64,000 bases of DNA, taken from the NCBI RefSeq assembly GCF_900188005.1, contig NZ_FZNR01000002.1, forward strand, positions 1 through 64,000, given 5' to 3'. This DNA is from Actinoplanes regularis. Its GTDB lineage: Bacteria > Actinomycetota > Actinomycetes > Mycobacteriales > Micromonosporaceae. Both the position numbers and the translations under genes were made by a program. Positions 34,678-42,030 of the stretch are shown here, in pieces (positions within the stretch are counted from its first letter, which is position 1; the number at the start of each line of letters is the position of its first letter). The notes below the pieces were generated by a model that saw only the letters and a program-made list of their open reading frames with translations, made no database searches and was not told where the DNA came from.

Positions 34678-34753
34678 ACGAGCTTGCGAGCGAATCGGTC
34701 AGTTCAGGTGTCAGGTCATGTCGACGCCGGAGCGAAGCGGAGGTGGCGGCATG
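34672..34753 (+). repeat. Intercistronic repeat copy A, containing a 26-codon bridging ORF
   Basis: This junction between the LivG and LivF genes is 82 nt that align without gaps to 63407-63488, a junction between unrelated genes, with 13 mismatches (about 84 percent identity, counted by hand). Within it, ATG 34674 overlaps the LivG stop, opens 26 codons (beginning MNELASES) and ends at TGA 34752-34754, overlapping the LivF start. A second in-frame ATG (34718) could extend LivF by 11 residues. Most mismatches between copies change amino acids, so the peptide itself may not be what is conserved. It behaves like a small element inserted into an ATGA junction while preserving translational coupling. 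Confidence 0.8.
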
Positions 34754-35467
34754 AGCTTGCTCGAGGTCGAAGGGCTCAGCGCCCGGCACGGCCTGCTGAA
34801 CGCCGTACGGGAAATGTCATTTTCGGTCGCCGACCAGCAGGTCGTCGCGATCGTCGGCGCCAACGGCGCCGGAAAGACCACCCTGCTGCGTACGATCGCC
34901 GGCGCGCACCCGGCAGCCGGCGGCACGATCACCTTCGACGGCCTGGACATCACCCGGATGCCCGCACACCGCCGCGTACGGGAGGGCATCGCCCTGGTCC
35001 CGGAGGGCCGCCGCCTCTTCAGTGAGCTCACTGTCGAGGAGAACCTGCGGGTGGCCGGACGCCGCGCCCGCCCCGGCCCGTGGAACGTCGGCAGCGTCCT
35101 GGACGCGTTCCCGATGCTGACCCCGCTGCGTGATCGCCGCGCGGCCAACCTCTCCGGCGGCCAGCAGCAGGTCACCGCCATCGCCCGGGCGCTGATGACC
35201 AACCCGCGCCTGCTGATCGTCGACGAGGTCTCGCTCGGCCTCTCCCCCACCGCCGTCGACACCGTCTACGCCGGCCTCGGCCGGCTCCGTGACGCCGGAG
35301 CCACCCTGATCCTGGTCGAGCAGGACCTGCGGCGCGCGCTGTCGTTCGCCGGTCACGTCCTCTGTGTCCTCGAGGGACGCGTCGTCCTGGCGGTCCCCGC
35401 CGGCGACCTCACCCGCGAGCAGGTAACCGAGGCCTACTTCGGCCTGCAGAGTTCGGAGCCGCGATGA
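34751..35467 (+). CDS. ABC transporter ATP-binding protein, LivF type
   Basis: 238 residues from ATG 34751 (GGAGG about 10 nt upstream, inside the intercistronic repeat; ATG 34718 would add 11 residues). Walker A GANGAGKT at 36-43, VPEGRRLFSELTVEENL typical of LivF, signature LSGGQQQ, Walker B LLIVDEVSLGLSP and the D-loop/H-loop region LILVEQDLRRAL. Second ATPase of the uptake system. Its stop overlaps the next start (ATGA). Confidence 0.93.
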   Translation: MSLLEVEGLSARHGLLNAVREMSFSVADQQVVAIVGANGAGKTTLLRTIAGAHPAAGGTITFDGLDITRMPAHRRVREGIALVPEGRRLFSELTVEENLRVAGRRARPGPWNVGSVLDAFPMLTPLRDRRAANLSGGQQQVTAIARALMTNPRLLIVDEVSLGLSPTAVDTVYAGLGRLRDAGATLILVEQDLRRALSFAGHVLCVLEGRVVLAVPAGDLTREQVTEAYFGLQSSEPR

Positions 35468-36339
35468 ACTGGATCAACGCCGTCGTCCAGGGCCTGCTGC
35501 TGGGCGGGCTCTATGCCCTGTTCGCCTGCGGCCTGTCGCTGCTGTTCGGGGTCATGCGCATCATCAATCTCGCCCACGGCGACATCGCCGTACTCGGCGC
35601 GTTCCTGGTCTGGAGCATCACCACCCGGGCGAACGTCTCGCCCCTGCTCGGGCTGGCCCTGGCGCTGCCGGTCATGCTGGCGCTGGGTTACGCGCTGCAG
35701 TACACCGTCCTGGCCCGCAGCCTGCGCGGCGGCACCCTGACCCCGCTGCTGGTCACGTTCGGGCTCAGCATCGTGATCCAGAACGGACTTCTGCAGGCGT
35801 ACTCGCCGGATGTCCGCTCCCTCGGCGGGTCGGCCGGAACCCTGTCCACCGGCAGCTGGCACCTGACCGCGCAGCTGTCGATCCCCTACCTCGGCGTGCT
35901 CACCCTCGCCACCGCCGTCCTGATGCTCGGCGGCCTGCAACTCTGCCTGCGACACACCGGCTGGGGCCGGGAGATGCGCGCGACCGCCCTGGACAGCGAC
36001 ACGGCCGCCCTGGTCGGCGTGCCCGCCTCCGCGGTCTACGCCCGGGCCACCGCGATCGCGGTCGGCGTCGCGACGGTCGCCGGCACGTTCCTGGCCGTGC
36101 ACTCGACCTTCGACCCGTCCTCGGGCCCGACCCAGCTGATCTTCGCGTTCGAGGCGGTCGTCATCGGCGGGCTCGGCTCGCTCTGGGGCACCCTGACCGG
36201 CGGCATCGTGCTCGGCGTCGCCCAGACCATCGGCGCCACCATCGACCCGCAGTACTCCATCCTCGCCGGTCACCTGGACTTCCTCGGCATCCTCGCCAGC
36301 CCGCGCGGCCGGTCCCTGATCACCCGGAGCACCACATGA
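35464..36339 (+). CDS. ABC transporter permease, LivH type
   Basis: 291 residues, hydrophobic, with 7-8 membrane segments. The start NWINAVVQGLLLGGLYALFA and the INLAHGDIAVLGAF and EAVVIGGLGSLWGTLTGG blocks are diagnostic for LivH permeases. It overlaps LivF and LivM genes by 4 nt each, so the five transport components are translationally linked. Confidence 0.93.
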   Translation: MNWINAVVQGLLLGGLYALFACGLSLLFGVMRIINLAHGDIAVLGAFLVWSITTRANVSPLLGLALALPVMLALGYALQYTVLARSLRGGTLTPLLVTFGLSIVIQNGLLQAYSPDVRSLGGSAGTLSTGSWHLTAQLSIPYLGVLTLATAVLMLGGLQLCLRHTGWGREMRATALDSDTAALVGVPASAVYARATAIAVGVATVAGTFLAVHSTFDPSSGPTQLIFAFEAVVIGGLGSLWGTLTGGIVLGVAQTIGATIDPQYSILAGHLDFLGILASPRGRSLITRSTT

Positions 36340-37379
36340 CCAGCACCTCAGCGGACGTCCCCGCGCTCTGGGCGGTGCGCCGGTCCAGCACCGGCACCCG
36401 GATCTCCTCCGCCGCACTGCTCGCCGCCGGGGTCGCCCTCTTCGCGGTCCCCTTCGGGTTCGCCGCCGGTGTCGTGCAGCAGCTGACCACGCTGTTCATC
36501 TTCATGATCCTGGCGGTGATGTGGAACGCCCTGGCCGGCTACGGCGGGCAGGTCTCGGTCGGCCAGCAGGCGTACCTCGGCTCCGGCGCCTACGCGACGA
36601 TCTTCCTCACCCAGCACGCGGTGCCGCCGTACCTCGCGGTGCTGCTGGCCGCGGTCGCCTCGGCGCTGCTGGCGGTGCTGCTCGCGCCGCTGCTGTTGCG
36701 GCTGCGCGGTGGCCAGTTCGCGGTCGGCAGCTGGGTCGTCGCCGAGACCCTCGCCCTGCTCGTCGCGCTCGACGCGGACCTGGGCGGCGGCACCGGCATC
36801 TCGCTGCGCGGGCTCAACGCGTACGCGCCCAACCTGCGCCGGGCCTACACCTACTGGATCACCCTCGCGATCCTGCTGCTCCTGCTCGGTCTGGTGGTCT
36901 ACCTGCTGCGGCACCGGATGGGCGTGGCCCTGCAGGCGATCCGGGACGACGAGGACGCCGCGGCCGCCCTGGGCGTACGCACCGGTCCGCTCAAGTTCGG
37001 GCTGTTCGTGCTCGCCGGCTTCGGCTGCGGTGCGGCCGGCGCGCTGACCCTGGCCAACACCCTGTTCATCCAACCGCAGTCGATCTTCGGGGTGCAGTGG
37101 ACCGCGTACATGATCTTCATGGTCCTGGTCGGCGGGATCGGCACCTTCGAGGGACCGATCCTCGGCGCGATCCTCTTCTTCCTGCTGCAACAGCAGTTCG
37201 CGCAGTACGGCGCCGGCTATCTGATCGGCCTCGGCATCATCGCCGCCGGGTTCGCACTGTACCTGCCCCGCGGCCTCTGGAGTCTGCCCGCCGACCGCCT
37301 CCACCTGCGACTTCTTCCCGTTGGATACCATCTGCAGCGGCGCGTCGCCCGACCGTCGGCGAGGAGATCTGACGTGTGA
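36336..37379 (+). CDS. ABC transporter permease, LivM type
   Basis: 347 residues. A short polar N-terminus, then about 9-10 membrane segments with the LivM marks MWNALAGYGGQVSVGQQAYLG, ALQAIRDDEDAAAALGV and MVLVGGIGTFEGPILGA. The C-terminal tail of about 30 residues is basic and longer than usual. Forms the membrane channel with the LivH-type subunit. Its stop overlaps the GTG start of the second aldehyde dehydrogenase. Confidence 0.93.
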   Translation: MTSTSADVPALWAVRRSSTGTRISSAALLAAGVALFAVPFGFAAGVVQQLTTLFIFMILAVMWNALAGYGGQVSVGQQAYLGSGAYATIFLTQHAVPPYLAVLLAAVASALLAVLLAPLLLRLRGGQFAVGSWVVAETLALLVALDADLGGGTGISLRGLNAYAPNLRRAYTYWITLAILLLLLGLVVYLLRHRMGVALQAIRDDEDAAAALGVRTGPLKFGLFVLAGFGCGAAGALTLANTLFIQPQSIFGVQWTAYMIFMVLVGGIGTFEGPILGAILFFLLQQQFAQYGAGYLIGLGIIAAGFALYLPRGLWSLPADRLHLRLLPVGYHLQRRVARPSARRSDV

Positions 37380-38851
37380 GCACCGGCGACGAGCGCCTTC
37401 GCGAGGTGCGGCACTACATCGACGGCGAATGGGTCGCATCCCTCAACGGGCGCGACCACGCCGACAACGACCCGTGGACCGGCCGGCCTCTCGCCCGTGT
37501 CGCCTCCGGCGACGCCTATGACACGCAACGCGCGATCGAGGCCGCCCACGCGGCGTTCCCCGGCTGGGCGGAGCTGCCACCGGACACCCGCCAGCTCGTC
37601 TTCCTGCGCGCCGCCGACGCCCTCGAACAGCGCCGACGCGAGGTGACGGACCTGCTGGCCGCGGAGACCGGCTGCGGCGCCCACTTCGCCGACGTCCAGC
37701 TCACCTTCTGCCTGTCCCTGTTGCGGCAGTCCGCGGCCCTGGCCTACTCCCCCTCCGGGCAGATCCTCCCGTCGAACCTGCCCGGCAGCCGCGCCCTGGC
37801 GGTCCGCCGCCCGGTCGGCGTGGTCGCCGCCATCGCTCCGTGGAACGCCGCCCTCGCCCTCGCCGGGCGGGCCGTGGCCGGCCCGCTCGCCCTGGGCAAC
37901 ACCGTCGTCCTCAAGCCCTCCGAGGAATCGCCGATCACCGGCGGGACCCTCTGGGCCGAACTCTTCGCCGAGGCCGGGCTGCCGGCGGGCGTCCTCAACG
38001 TAGTCACCCACGCCTCCGGGGACGCCGGCCTGATCGCCGAGGAGCTCGTCACCCACCCGCACGTACGCCGGATCAGCTTCACCGGCTCCACCGTCATCGG
38101 CCGGCGCCTCGCCGAACTGGCGGCCCGTCACCTCAAACGGCCGGTCCTCCAGCTGTCGGGTCACAACCCGCTGATCGTCCTGGCCGACGCCGATCTCGAC
38201 TACGCCGTGAGCGCCGCGGCCTACGGAGCGTTCGTCCACCAGGGCGAGGTGTGCATGTGCGCCCGCCGCATCCTGGTGGAGCGCCCGATCGCCGACGAGT
38301 TCACCGCCAGGTTCACCGAGAAGGTCGCGTCGCTGCGGACCGGTGACCCGCGGGACCCGGCGACCGTCGTCGGACCGCTGATCAACCAGTGGGCGTTGTC
38401 GCTGGTCAGCCGCCGAGTCGAAGAGGCGGTCGCGATGGGCGCGCGGGTGCTCACCGGCGGCACGCCCCAGCCGCCCTGCTACCCGCCGACCGTGCTCACC
38501 GACGTGCCCGCCGACGCCGAGATCGCCACCGAGGAGACGTTCGGCCCGGTCGCGATCGTGGCGGTCGTCGAGGACCGCGACGACGCGCTCGCGCAGGCCA
38601 ACGCCACCCCGTACGGGCTGACCGCGAGCATCTTCACCGGCGACACCTACCGGGCCCTCGATCTGGCCCGCCGGCTCAACGTGGGCATCGTCCACATCAA
38701 CGATCAGCCGGTCAACGACGAGCCGCAGATGCCGTTCGGCGGGCTCAAGGACAGCGGCTACGGCAGATTCGGCCTCGCCTTCACCGCCGAGGACTTCACC
38801 GAACTGCAGTGGGTCTCGCTCCGCGACACCCCGCGTCCGTTCCCGTTCTGA
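37376..38851 (+). CDS. Aldehyde dehydrogenase-family protein with Gln in place of the catalytic Glu
   Basis: 491 residues from GTG 37376 (GTGA overlap with LivM). Full ALDH fold: VAAIAPWNA, VLKPSEESP, ISFTGSTVIG, nucleophile Cys293 in QGEVCMC, ETFGPVAIV and INDQPVNDEPQMPFGG. The position that is Glu in the LELGG motif of most ALDHs (Glu252 in the paralogue at 30129) is Gln259 (LQLSGHN). That Glu is the general base for thioester hydrolysis, so this enzyme may be slow, may pass its acyl group to another acceptor, or may use another base. Being the last gene of the uptake operon, it probably acts on the imported compound or a product of it. Confidence 0.9.
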   Translation: MSTGDERLREVRHYIDGEWVASLNGRDHADNDPWTGRPLARVASGDAYDTQRAIEAAHAAFPGWAELPPDTRQLVFLRAADALEQRRREVTDLLAAETGCGAHFADVQLTFCLSLLRQSAALAYSPSGQILPSNLPGSRALAVRRPVGVVAAIAPWNAALALAGRAVAGPLALGNTVVLKPSEESPITGGTLWAELFAEAGLPAGVLNVVTHASGDAGLIAEELVTHPHVRRISFTGSTVIGRRLAELAARHLKRPVLQLSGHNPLIVLADADLDYAVSAAAYGAFVHQGEVCMCARRILVERPIADEFTARFTEKVASLRTGDPRDPATVVGPLINQWALSLVSRRVEEAVAMGARVLTGGTPQPPCYPPTVLTDVPADAEIATEETFGPVAIVAVVEDRDDALAQANATPYGLTASIFTGDTYRALDLARRLNVGIVHINDQPVNDEPQMPFGGLKDSGYGRFGLAFTAEDFTELQWVSLRDTPRPFPF

Positions 38852-38979
38852 GCCGGCCCTCAGCCCGTCACACGCGTCCATTGAGGACGGATCACCCGAC
38901 AACGGGACAACCCGCTCGCGGATCAACGGATAGGCTACGGCGTATCCCTTGATCATCGACGCATCAGGAGTCTGTTGCA

Positions 38980-40734
38980 TTGCGCCGCACACTTGCCATG
39001 ACCCCTCACCTTCTCCTCGCCGTGGCGCTGGTCGCGGCAACGGCCGTCACGAGGACCGGTGGTGACCGGTCTCCCACGCCGGCGCCGGTCGCCGCGACCA
39101 CCACGAGCACGGAATCGCCGCTGGTGCAGAGCGGTCCGCAGAACCTGGTGACGCGGGTGCAGGACACGTTCATCAGCAACGTCAACAACACCGACAACAG
39201 CCGTGGGGCGTTCCTGCACATCGGAACGCCGGACAACGGGACGACGAAGTACCGATCGCTGATGCAGTTCGACCTCTCGAAGCTGGCGGGGGCAAGCATC
39301 GAGAGCGCGTCGCTGCGCCTGTACAACTCCTACACCGGTTCCTGCGACGGATGGTGGATGTACGCCACGCCGATCACGGCCAAGTGGAACCAGACGACCG
39401 TCACCTGGGCCAGCCAGCCCGCCGTGAGCTCGAACACCGGCCTGCAGGCGGCCGCGAAGTTCGGCATCGGCAACGCCAACGGCTGCCAGGACCACCCGAA
39501 CTTCGTGGACCCCTCGACGTCCGACGGCCTCAATCGGCTGGACGTGACCGCGATGGTCCGCGCCTGGGTCTCCGGCGATCTGGCCAACAACGGGATCCGG
39601 CTGTCCGCCGGCGAGAGCGAGACGAAGGCGTACAAGGACTTCTGCTCCATGAATCCGGGTACGCAGGCGGCCGCCGGACCGTGCAGCATCGCCTACCACA
39701 TCCCCACTCTGGAGATCCGGTTCAATTCGACGCGTCCGGTGCTCGCCACCACCAACGGCGGGTCGAAGCACATCGAACTCTACGACGGCTCGGACGCGAA
39801 CGCGTTCGCCAAGGGCCCGTTCCAGCGGTGGGCGCCGGACACCTATCACTCGATCACCGACAGCTCCCTGCTCGCGGGCGGGGCGTTCGGCGGCGGTGTG
39901 GACGTCAAGCTCCGCCCGGCCGGTCTCTACGGGTCCGGTCAGGTGATGGTGGTGGCCGACAACAGCAGCGGCTTCGTCGGCGTCATCCCCTACCCCGCGC
40001 TGGCCGGGCGCAAATGGGCGATCAACGTCGGCGGGAGCGGCCTTTCGAACATCCACGGCGCCGAGCTCATGCCCGACGGAAACGTGGCGGTGGCGCTGGC
40101 CCGCAGCGGCCGGTTGCAGGTGTTCACGGCCGCGCAGGGCGTCAACTGGACGGCCGGCACGAAGCCGGTGGTGGACGTCGAACTGCCCGGCGCCCACCAG
40201 GTGCTGTACGACCCGACCGGTCCGTGGCTGTGGGCCATCGGTAACACCGAGCTCGTCAAGTACCGGTACACCGCGGGCACCGGGGCGATCGAGCAGGACA
40301 CCGCGTACCCGCTGCCGCCGCAGACCACGTTCACGGCGACCACCCCGGCGTACGGACACGACCTGAACTCGGTCCCGGGCGACCCCGACCGGCTCTGGGT
40401 CGCCACGAACGGTGGAGTCGTGCAGTTCTCCAAGTCGGCCACCGCGAGCTGTGGGGTAACGGGCACGGCGACGCGGTGGCCGGACCCGGCCAGCGCCGAG
40501 GTCGGCAGCCGCTGGTGCGGTGACTACCCGGGCGTCGCGTCGATCAACGCGAATCGGCTGGCCAAGAGCGTCGACACGGAGCCCGGCTCCGGCAGGGTCG
40601 CCATGATCTGGGCGGACGAGCCTGAGGGCACCTCCACGAAGGTCACCTTCGTCTCGGGGGCGACTCAGACGACCGGCGGTTCGGGCACCGGCCCGTCGTA
40701 CTACAAGGCGCGCTGGCTGGTGGCCGCCTACTGA
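38980..40734 (+). CDS. Secreted DNRLRE-domain protein with C-terminal beta-propeller-like (DUF6528-like) region
   Basis: 584 residues from TTG 38980, 9 nt after AGGAG (38966-38970); ATG 38998 is an alternative. A signal peptide (LLLAVALVAATAVT) leads to a Thr/Ser/Pro-rich linker. Residues about 58-245 resemble DNRLRE modules (QDTFISNVNNTDNSRG, YRSLMQFDLS, LRLYNSYTG, VTAMVRAWVSGDLANNGIRLS), which occur in secreted wall- or glycan-associated proteins. Residues about 250-584 carry repeated strand patterns (SKHIELYDGSD, IHGAELMPDGNVAVAL, WLWAIGNTELVKYRY, DRLWVATNGGVVQFSK) as in DUF6528-type propellers. No catalytic motif is apparent. TAGGCT at 38931-38936 may be the -10 box. Confidence 0.75.
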   Translation: MRRTLAMTPHLLLAVALVAATAVTRTGGDRSPTPAPVAATTTSTESPLVQSGPQNLVTRVQDTFISNVNNTDNSRGAFLHIGTPDNGTTKYRSLMQFDLSKLAGASIESASLRLYNSYTGSCDGWWMYATPITAKWNQTTVTWASQPAVSSNTGLQAAAKFGIGNANGCQDHPNFVDPSTSDGLNRLDVTAMVRAWVSGDLANNGIRLSAGESETKAYKDFCSMNPGTQAAAGPCSIAYHIPTLEIRFNSTRPVLATTNGGSKHIELYDGSDANAFAKGPFQRWAPDTYHSITDSSLLAGGAFGGGVDVKLRPAGLYGSGQVMVVADNSSGFVGVIPYPALAGRKWAINVGGSGLSNIHGAELMPDGNVAVALARSGRLQVFTAAQGVNWTAGTKPVVDVELPGAHQVLYDPTGPWLWAIGNTELVKYRYTAGTGAIEQDTAYPLPPQTTFTATTPAYGHDLNSVPGDPDRLWVATNGGVVQFSKSATASCGVTGTATRWPDPASAEVGSRWCGDYPGVASINANRLAKSVDTEPGSGRVAMIWADEPEGTSTKVTFVSGATQTTGGSGTGPSYYKARWLVAAY

Positions 40735-40743
40735 GTCCGCAGC

Positions 40744-40771
40744 GGCCCGGCCAGCCCGTGCTGGCCGGGCC
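40744..40771 (+). terminator. Intrinsic-type terminator
   Basis: Perfect 12-bp stem (40744-40755 with 40760-40771), 4-nt loop, 9 nt after the stop of the DNRLRE protein gene. Confidence 0.8.
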
Positions 40772-40785
40772 GGCCGCGAAAATGA

Positions 40786-40815
40786 TTGGCCTGGAACGCG
40801 GGCGGCTGGTAGCTT
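40786..40815 (+). promoter_or_regulatory. Promoter of the GNAT/IF-1 operon, possibly WhiB7-type
   Basis: -35 TTGGCC (40786-40791), 18-bp spacer, -10 TAGCTT (40810-40815). An A-rich run (gaaaatga) sits directly upstream of the -35, the arrangement described for WhiB7-controlled promoters in actinobacteria. The WhiB7 link is inference. Confidence 0.5.
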
Positions 40816-40852
40816 CCCTCGCGCCGTGACACTGCTTGAGGAGGTGAGACCC

Positions 40853-40906
40853 GTGAACGTTGTTCGATGTGGGTGCTCCCCCTCGTTGTCACGGACCGGC
40901 CAGTGA
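40853..40906 (+). CDS. 17-residue leader peptide (uORF)
   Basis: GTG 40853 follows a strong GAGGAGGTGAG ribosome site and encodes 17 residues (MNVVRCGCSPSLSRTGQ) before TGA 40904-40906. It lies between the promoter and the GNAT gene. Its codons 7-10 form one arm of a predicted 10-bp RNA hairpin (40871-40929), so translation of the leader would open that hairpin. The two Cys codons in RCGC are suggestive of, but do not prove, cysteine or ribosome-stalling control. Confidence 0.55.
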   Translation: MNVVRCGCSPSLSRTGQ

Positions 40907-40929
40907 CCTAGGTGTCGCCGGGAGCGCCC
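40871..40929 (+). promoter_or_regulatory. Candidate attenuator hairpin in the GNAT/IF-1 leader
   Basis: GGGTGCTCCC (40871-40880) can pair along all 10 positions (one G-U) with GGGAGCGCCC (40920-40929). The first arm is inside the 17-residue leader ORF; the second lies 32 nt before the GNAT start. This is the geometry of translation-coupled attenuators. Confidence 0.5.
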
Positions 40930-40961
40930 CCGACAAGGCGATCCCCGAAAGGCACCGATTC

Positions 40962-41732
40962 ATGAGTCCTGTTGAATTCAGCGACGCCGTGCTGCTCTCG
41001 CGCGTCGCGCCCGGGCAGTGGCATGCCCTGGAGGACGACCTGGTGGTCGGCCGCGGCGAGGCGTCGCGCCGGCCCGACGGGCGAATGTTCGTCAGCATCG
41101 ACGCCTGGCACGACGTGGCGTTCGACCGGCTGGCCGCAGCCATGCTGGCGGCGTTGCCGAGGCCGCTGCATACGGTGGTCGACGAGGCCGACCTCGACCT
41201 GACCGCCCGGTGGCGGCGAGCCGGCTTCACGGTACGGCGCCGGGAGTGGGAGTACGCCGTGCCCACCGATCCACGCGTCACCGGCCTCGACTCGGTCCCG
41301 CCGCCGACCGGTGTGACGATCAAGGCCTTCGGCAGCGCGGAACAGGCCCCGCTGCACGCTCTGGACCGCGCGATCCGTGACGAGGTCGACGCCGGCCCCG
41401 GATGGCCGGACATGCCGGCCGAGGTGCTGGCCCGCCCCGTGCTGGACCCGTCGAAATGCGCCGTGGCGGTAGAGTCCGGCCGATACGTGGGCCTGCTGCG
41501 GATCGCGATGGTGACCCGGCTGCCACGGATCGGGCTGATCGCCGTCCTCGCCGGTCACCAGCGCCGCGGCATCGCCCGGGCGCTGCTGGCCCACGCGCTG
41601 GGCGCGTTGCACCACATCGGCAAACAGACGGCGGCGGCCGAGGTGACCGAGTCCAACGTGGCCGCCACGGCCCTCTTCGCGGGCGTCGGCGGCCGGCGCA
41701 CCGGCGGCAACCTCGAACTGGTCCTTCGCTGA
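40962..41732 (+). CDS. GNAT-family N-acetyltransferase
   Basis: 256 residues from ATG 40962 behind AAAGG. The acetyl-CoA-binding region is in the C-terminal half: [24 protein letters not shown] gives the (R/Q)xxGxA loop as HQRRGIA, followed by [20 protein letters not shown]. The N-terminal half is less typical (a second, degenerate GNAT fold is possible). Substrate unknown. It precedes an IF-1 gene by 23 nt, and the pair is behind a leader peptide, suggesting a joint response to translation stress or antibiotics. Confidence 0.85.
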   Translation: MSPVEFSDAVLLSRVAPGQWHALEDDLVVGRGEASRRPDGRMFVSIDAWHDVAFDRLAAAMLAALPRPLHTVVDEADLDLTARWRRAGFTVRRREWEYAVPTDPRVTGLDSVPPPTGVTIKAFGSAEQAPLHALDRAIRDEVDAGPGWPDMPAEVLARPVLDPSKCAVAVESGRYVGLLRIAMVTRLPRIGLIAVLAGHQRRGIARALLAHALGALHHIGKQTAAAEVTESNVAATALFAGVGGRRTGGNLELVLR

Positions 41733-41755
41733 CCCTGACGAAAGAGGAACTGATC

Positions 41756-41980
41756 ATGGCTAGAACGTCGAACGGCATCGAACTCGAGGGCACCGTCCTC
41801 GAGTGCCTGCGGAACGCCACCTTCCGGGTGGAGCTCCAGAACGGCCACAAGGTCCTGGCCCACATCAGCGGAAAGATCCGCAAGAACTACATCAAGATCC
41901 TGCCGTACGACCGGGTGCTCGTCGAACTCAGCCCGTACGACCTGACCCGAGGCCGGATCCTGTTCCGCTACCGCAACTAG
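41756..41980 (+). CDS. infA: Translation initiation factor IF-1 (probable second copy)
   Basis: 74 residues from ATG 41756 with AAAGAGG upstream. The S1-like OB fold is complete: [53 protein letters not shown]-1 binds the ribosomal A site with IF-3 and IF-2 at initiation. Actinobacterial housekeeping IF-1 normally sits in the ribosomal-protein cluster (near rpmJ, rpsM) and begins MAKKDGAIE. Here the context is a GNAT operon and the sequence differs at many positions (LECLRN, KNYIK, LFRYRN), so it is probably a paralogue. The main infA is outside the window and this cannot be checked here. Confidence 0.93.
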   Translation: MARTSNGIELEGTVLECLRNATFRVELQNGHKVLAHISGKIRKNYIKILPYDRVLVELSPYDLTRGRILFRYRN

Positions 41981-41987
41981 CACAGTC

Positions 41988-42019
41988 CCGGCGGTGCGGG
42001 CGTTCGCACGCACCGCCGG
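41988..42019. terminator. Hairpin between convergent infA and erythromycin-esterase-like gene
   Basis: Perfect 11-bp stem (41988-41998 with 42009-42019) in the 50-nt gap between convergent stops at 41980 and 42031. Confidence 0.75.
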
Positions 42020-42030
42020 CCTGGTTGACG

